Shown piece by piece: positions 61,144 through 64,000 of a stretch of 64,000 nt of DNA. A program made the translations under genes and the position numbers. This stretch comes from Bimastos eiseni (lineage: Eukaryota > Annelida > Clitellata > Crassiclitellata > Lumbricidae): assembly GCA_959347315.1 (NCBI GenBank), contig OY365807.1, positions 14,698,836-14,762,835 of the forward strand, written 5' to 3'. How positions within the stretch are numbered: the stretch's first letter is position 1; each line of letters begins with the position of its first letter. The notes under the pieces are model-generated. The model saw nothing but the letters and a program-made list of their open reading frames with translations, was not told the origin of the DNA and did no database searches.

Positions 61144-61225
61144 ATGAATGTAGGGCAATTGCCCCGGACAATTGCCCCCATTTTGCCTAGGACATTTGCC
61201 CCGGGCAATTGCCCCCTCCCCTATG
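61144..61225. repeat. GGCAATTGCCCC-type clustered palindromes
   Basis: GGGCAATTGCCCC, GGACAATTGCCCCC, GGACATTTGCCCC and GGGCAATTGCCCCC lie within 80 bp. Each is nearly self-complementary. Possibly the end of a mobile element. Confidence 0.7.
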
Positions 61226-61284
61226 TAAAGGTTGAATATGTGTGTAACTGCAGACTTGCAAAATACATTTATCGTCAATGCAAC

Positions 61285-61460
61285 TTGATGATAATGATGA
61301 TGATGACGATGACCACAACGACGGTGGTGGTGGTCCTATTAGTATTGTTATCCCACATCGTTATTAGTATCATCATACTGACACTCTGATGTTGTTGTTG
61401 TTGTTGTTGAGGAGGACGACGACAAACAGGAGGAGGAGAAGGAGGAGGAGGTTGAAATTG
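61285..61460. repeat. ATGATG / GTTGTT / GGAGGA low-complexity cluster
   Basis: Adjacent trinucleotide tracts. The serine/threonine-rich minus-strand frame here is a by-product. Confidence 0.75.
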
Positions 61461-62219
61461 GATAAGAATCAGAATATGATGACCGCGACAGCTTTGAAAT
61501 TTTCTGCCTGCAATGTGAGTTCAGAGGAGAAGTTGTCGTCATTTCATCTTCAGAGATGACTGTACTGTATACTCTATTTCTCATTTGGAAACGCAAGACG
61601 AGGATGTCAAACATATCTACAAGACTACTACAAACCCACACGCAATCTCCAGCTATCCCCAAACGGAGACGTGATGTCACGACGCTTGCGATAATAAACA
61701 GGCGCTACAGAATATCGTTTAGTTTCTGAATACAAACACACAGAAGACGTGTGTCAGACCTGCGTCACTGGGCTCTGAAAGGCGCTACATAATGCAGCGT
61801 CATGGTATACACAATGCATTTGTATAGCGATACCTGGATTAGCATGAAGGCCGCTTAATGAGTCAGGACAAAAGTACTATGTATGCCAAATGCAACGCCC
61901 TCCATACAGTTCATAGCAGCCCTTCACATACACGACGGCCGTTGTGTACCTGGATACCGACACAGTTCACTTAGCCACGCCATGGCCCCTTACTCACATT
62001 AGGCGTAGTAATCACGTGTGTGTGCGTGGGTGTGTGTAGGAGGGGTGTGTATGCTTGCGGTTGAGCCGTGCAGGCCTCTACACGTTGCCTCGCAGTGTGC
62101 AGTCCTTTTGTTGGATAAGCCTGAATTAATTCAACTTGTCCTTCTTCCTCCTCTGTTATAATACGGCGTCGATTGCTGCGGCTAATGAATGAACCGCAGT
62201 CTGTGCGTGCGTGCGCGAG

Positions 62220-62530
62220 TATGTGAGAAAGCGAGGGAGGGAGGGAGGGAGGAAAGGAGAGGAAAGAGAAGGGGGTGATAGGGATCTAGAGGAGGGGGAG
62301 GATTGGAAGATGAAAAAAAACACGATATAGATGAGACATTCAAACACACAGCCAGCCAACCTAACTTGCATGCATACATACATAGATACATACATAGATA
62401 CATACATACGTACGTACGCACGTACATACGTATATACATACACACACACGCATACATACATACATACATACATACATACATACATACATACATGCATACA
62501 TGCACGCACGCACGCACCCACCCACGCACG
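62220..62530. repeat. (GGGA)n and (CATA)n microsatellite cluster
   Basis: GGGAGGGAGGGAGG near 62236, CATACATACATA from about 62450 to 62490, and GCACGCACGCACC near 62503-62518. Confidence 0.9.
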
Positions 62531-62867
62531 CTCGCACACATGCATGGATCTAAAATAAACAGACGGCGTCTTGTGGGAAAATTTTAGGTCCCATTTATAA
62601 CTCTTTGCAATAACACTAACATGAAAAGCTTGTCTCTGTTGGTACACGACGGTCTCAACATGTACAGACATGTGCTTCTGCATGGTGCGCTCTGCGCCGC
62701 TCTCAAGATGACGATGGACCGATCGAGGCTTTTGGCGGATCCAGAAGTAAGCCAAGTCATGGGTTCTGCAAGCCCCTAGTGGGATCATCTGGGAGCATAA
62801 CGAACACTATTTTCTATTATTTAGTTTATTATTATTTACTATATATAATTATTTTTAAAATTACTGT

Positions 62868-62945
62868 TATCATTGTCATCATTGTCATCATTGTCATCAT
62901 CGTCATCATCGTCATTATCATCATCAGCAGCATTGTCATCAGCAT
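62868..62945. repeat. (TCATCATTG/TCATCATCG) short tandem repeat
   Basis: A 9-bp unit, TCATCATTG then TCATCATCG, repeated about six times. Confidence 0.85.
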
Positions 62946-63076
62946 TACCGTATTATGAATACTGATGTGGCGTTCTGCCGCCCGAGTGCCTGCCTAGCTC
63001 GCGGACGGTGTCGACTCCAGCTCGCTGACACGCCTGGAGTCGCCCGAGTCACTTTCTTGTAAAATCTGAATGCCAA

Positions 63077-63152
63077 ATGGCTGCTCTCTATATCTACCAG
63101 GATGATCGTTCTCACCAGGCTAGATTAAAGATGGGCCTCTTCTCCAAGAAAG
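63077..63152 (+). CDS. Weak candidate first exon of a divergent gene
   Basis: ATG opens 25 codons (MAALYIYQDDRSHQARLKMG then LFSKK), followed by a plausible donor AAAG|gtaacg. The surrounding 1 kb lacks simple repeats and is CpG-richer than the introns. There is no recognised domain and no second exon inside the window. It would point away from the semaphorin promoter. Chance occurrence is quite possible. Confidence 0.2.
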
Positions 63153-63159
63153 GTAACGC

Positions 63160-64000
63160 TGTTCGAATTAGTCACGAGGTCTGACTCTGCCTATTCCGCG
63201 GTCACCGGATGGGCAACGTTCTGAGGATGGCCGTACTCAAAACATGGTTCATAATCATACCGGCAGAAGTCTTCCTCGCCTTGCATACCTTCCAAGCCAC
63301 TAGCGTCTTCTTCCTCTCTACCTGATGTCGTATCATTCAGCATCTTGTGACTCTGAAATTATCGCCAATTAGGCACACCAAACGTTCTCTTAAGTTACGA
63401 GGTTCAGATATACTTGACACAAGTCCATAAGCCATATCGGCTTAGACAATTATCTGTAGCTTAATTCAACATTTCCTAGACAATTCCTAGACATTACTGT
63501 TCTCAACTCTCTAAACTCTGTCGTCCTAGACACTACCAGTTTCACAGCTTTTCGTCATATCATGCTAGACACAGCTATCACGCCTTCTGCTCAACACGTA
63601 TCTCTCGATCTATTTCCGTGTATGGCATAAACGGCCGTACACGTATATTTTATTATGCACAATTGACGGAGTAAGTACCCGTCCTCTGTGTTAGCAGTTA
63701 CCCACCAACACTGATATAATCTGCTTCGATAAAATTGACACTGGCATGGTATTCACGGACTCTGATAGTGAAGGTCTTCTGTCTATAACCTTCGCTATCT
63801 GCACACAGATCTTCGATCCGACCTACGCACGAGGGGGCCCAACCTCGCACTTCAGTCCGTTCTCAGAACTTTGTGTGACGACAAGCAACCATGTATTCAC
63901 CTGGGTACCCGATTACCCAAAGTACTCGTATCGATCACTTCGATCAGACACGCAAGTAGATACACTTCGGGAAAACGGGGGGAGTATCTATGACCAACGT
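63160..64000. other. No feature recognised
   Basis: Unique-looking sequence with mixed composition, no simple repeats and stops in all frames at short intervals. It may be an intron of the candidate gene above or intergenic. Confidence 0.4.

Overview
This is animal (metazoan) genomic DNA, AT-rich, with few coding bases, many microsatellites and young tandem arrays, and decayed LINEs and tRNA-derived SINEs on both strands. The gene structure (19 small coding exons, introns up to 19 kb) and the repeat types point to an invertebrate; the sequence alone does not let me name the phylum or species.

One gene dominates. A complete single-pass membrane semaphorin lies on the minus strand between 59724 (ATG) and 10942 (stop). 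I assembled 19 coding exons by hand. They sum to 2340 nt (779 residues plus stop), all exon phases agree, and the protein reads signal peptide, sema domain, PSI domain, no immunoglobulin domain, a cysteine-containing acidic stalk, one membrane helix and a tail of about 79 residues. This is the layout of invertebrate class 1 and vertebrate class 6 semaphorins. Seventeen of 18 introns are GT-AG; intron 7 needs a GC-AG splice, and that intron is built almost entirely of a diverged tandem repeat. A CpG-rich block at about 60.0-60.6 kb is the likely promoter.

Layout: 1-10.9 kb lies downstream of the gene and is a mobile-element graveyard (a MITE-like element at 194-489, a LINE 3' end to about 1215, a broken PIN-nuclease-like multicopy gene at 2780-4140, a LINE endonuclease/reverse transcriptase relic at 4810-6494, then AT-rich DNA). 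10.9-22.7 kb holds 15 of the exons in short introns. 22.7-59.6 kb holds exons 1-4 in long introns filled with LINE pieces, SINEs, minisatellites and hairpins. 59.7-64 kb is the promoter side, with simple repeats and one weak candidate exon of a divergent gene.

The most unusual signals outside the gene are a set of short, almost perfect palindromes, several with arms of 16-17 bp around a 3-nt loop. One sits inside a LINE reverse transcriptase and interrupts a conserved motif, which shows how it arose. There are also 26 identical copies of a 20-mer in intron 2, and at least 14 copies of a LINE/SINE 3'-tail motif (GCGCTATATAAAT-like). I see no operon, CRISPR or microbial defence system, and none is expected here.
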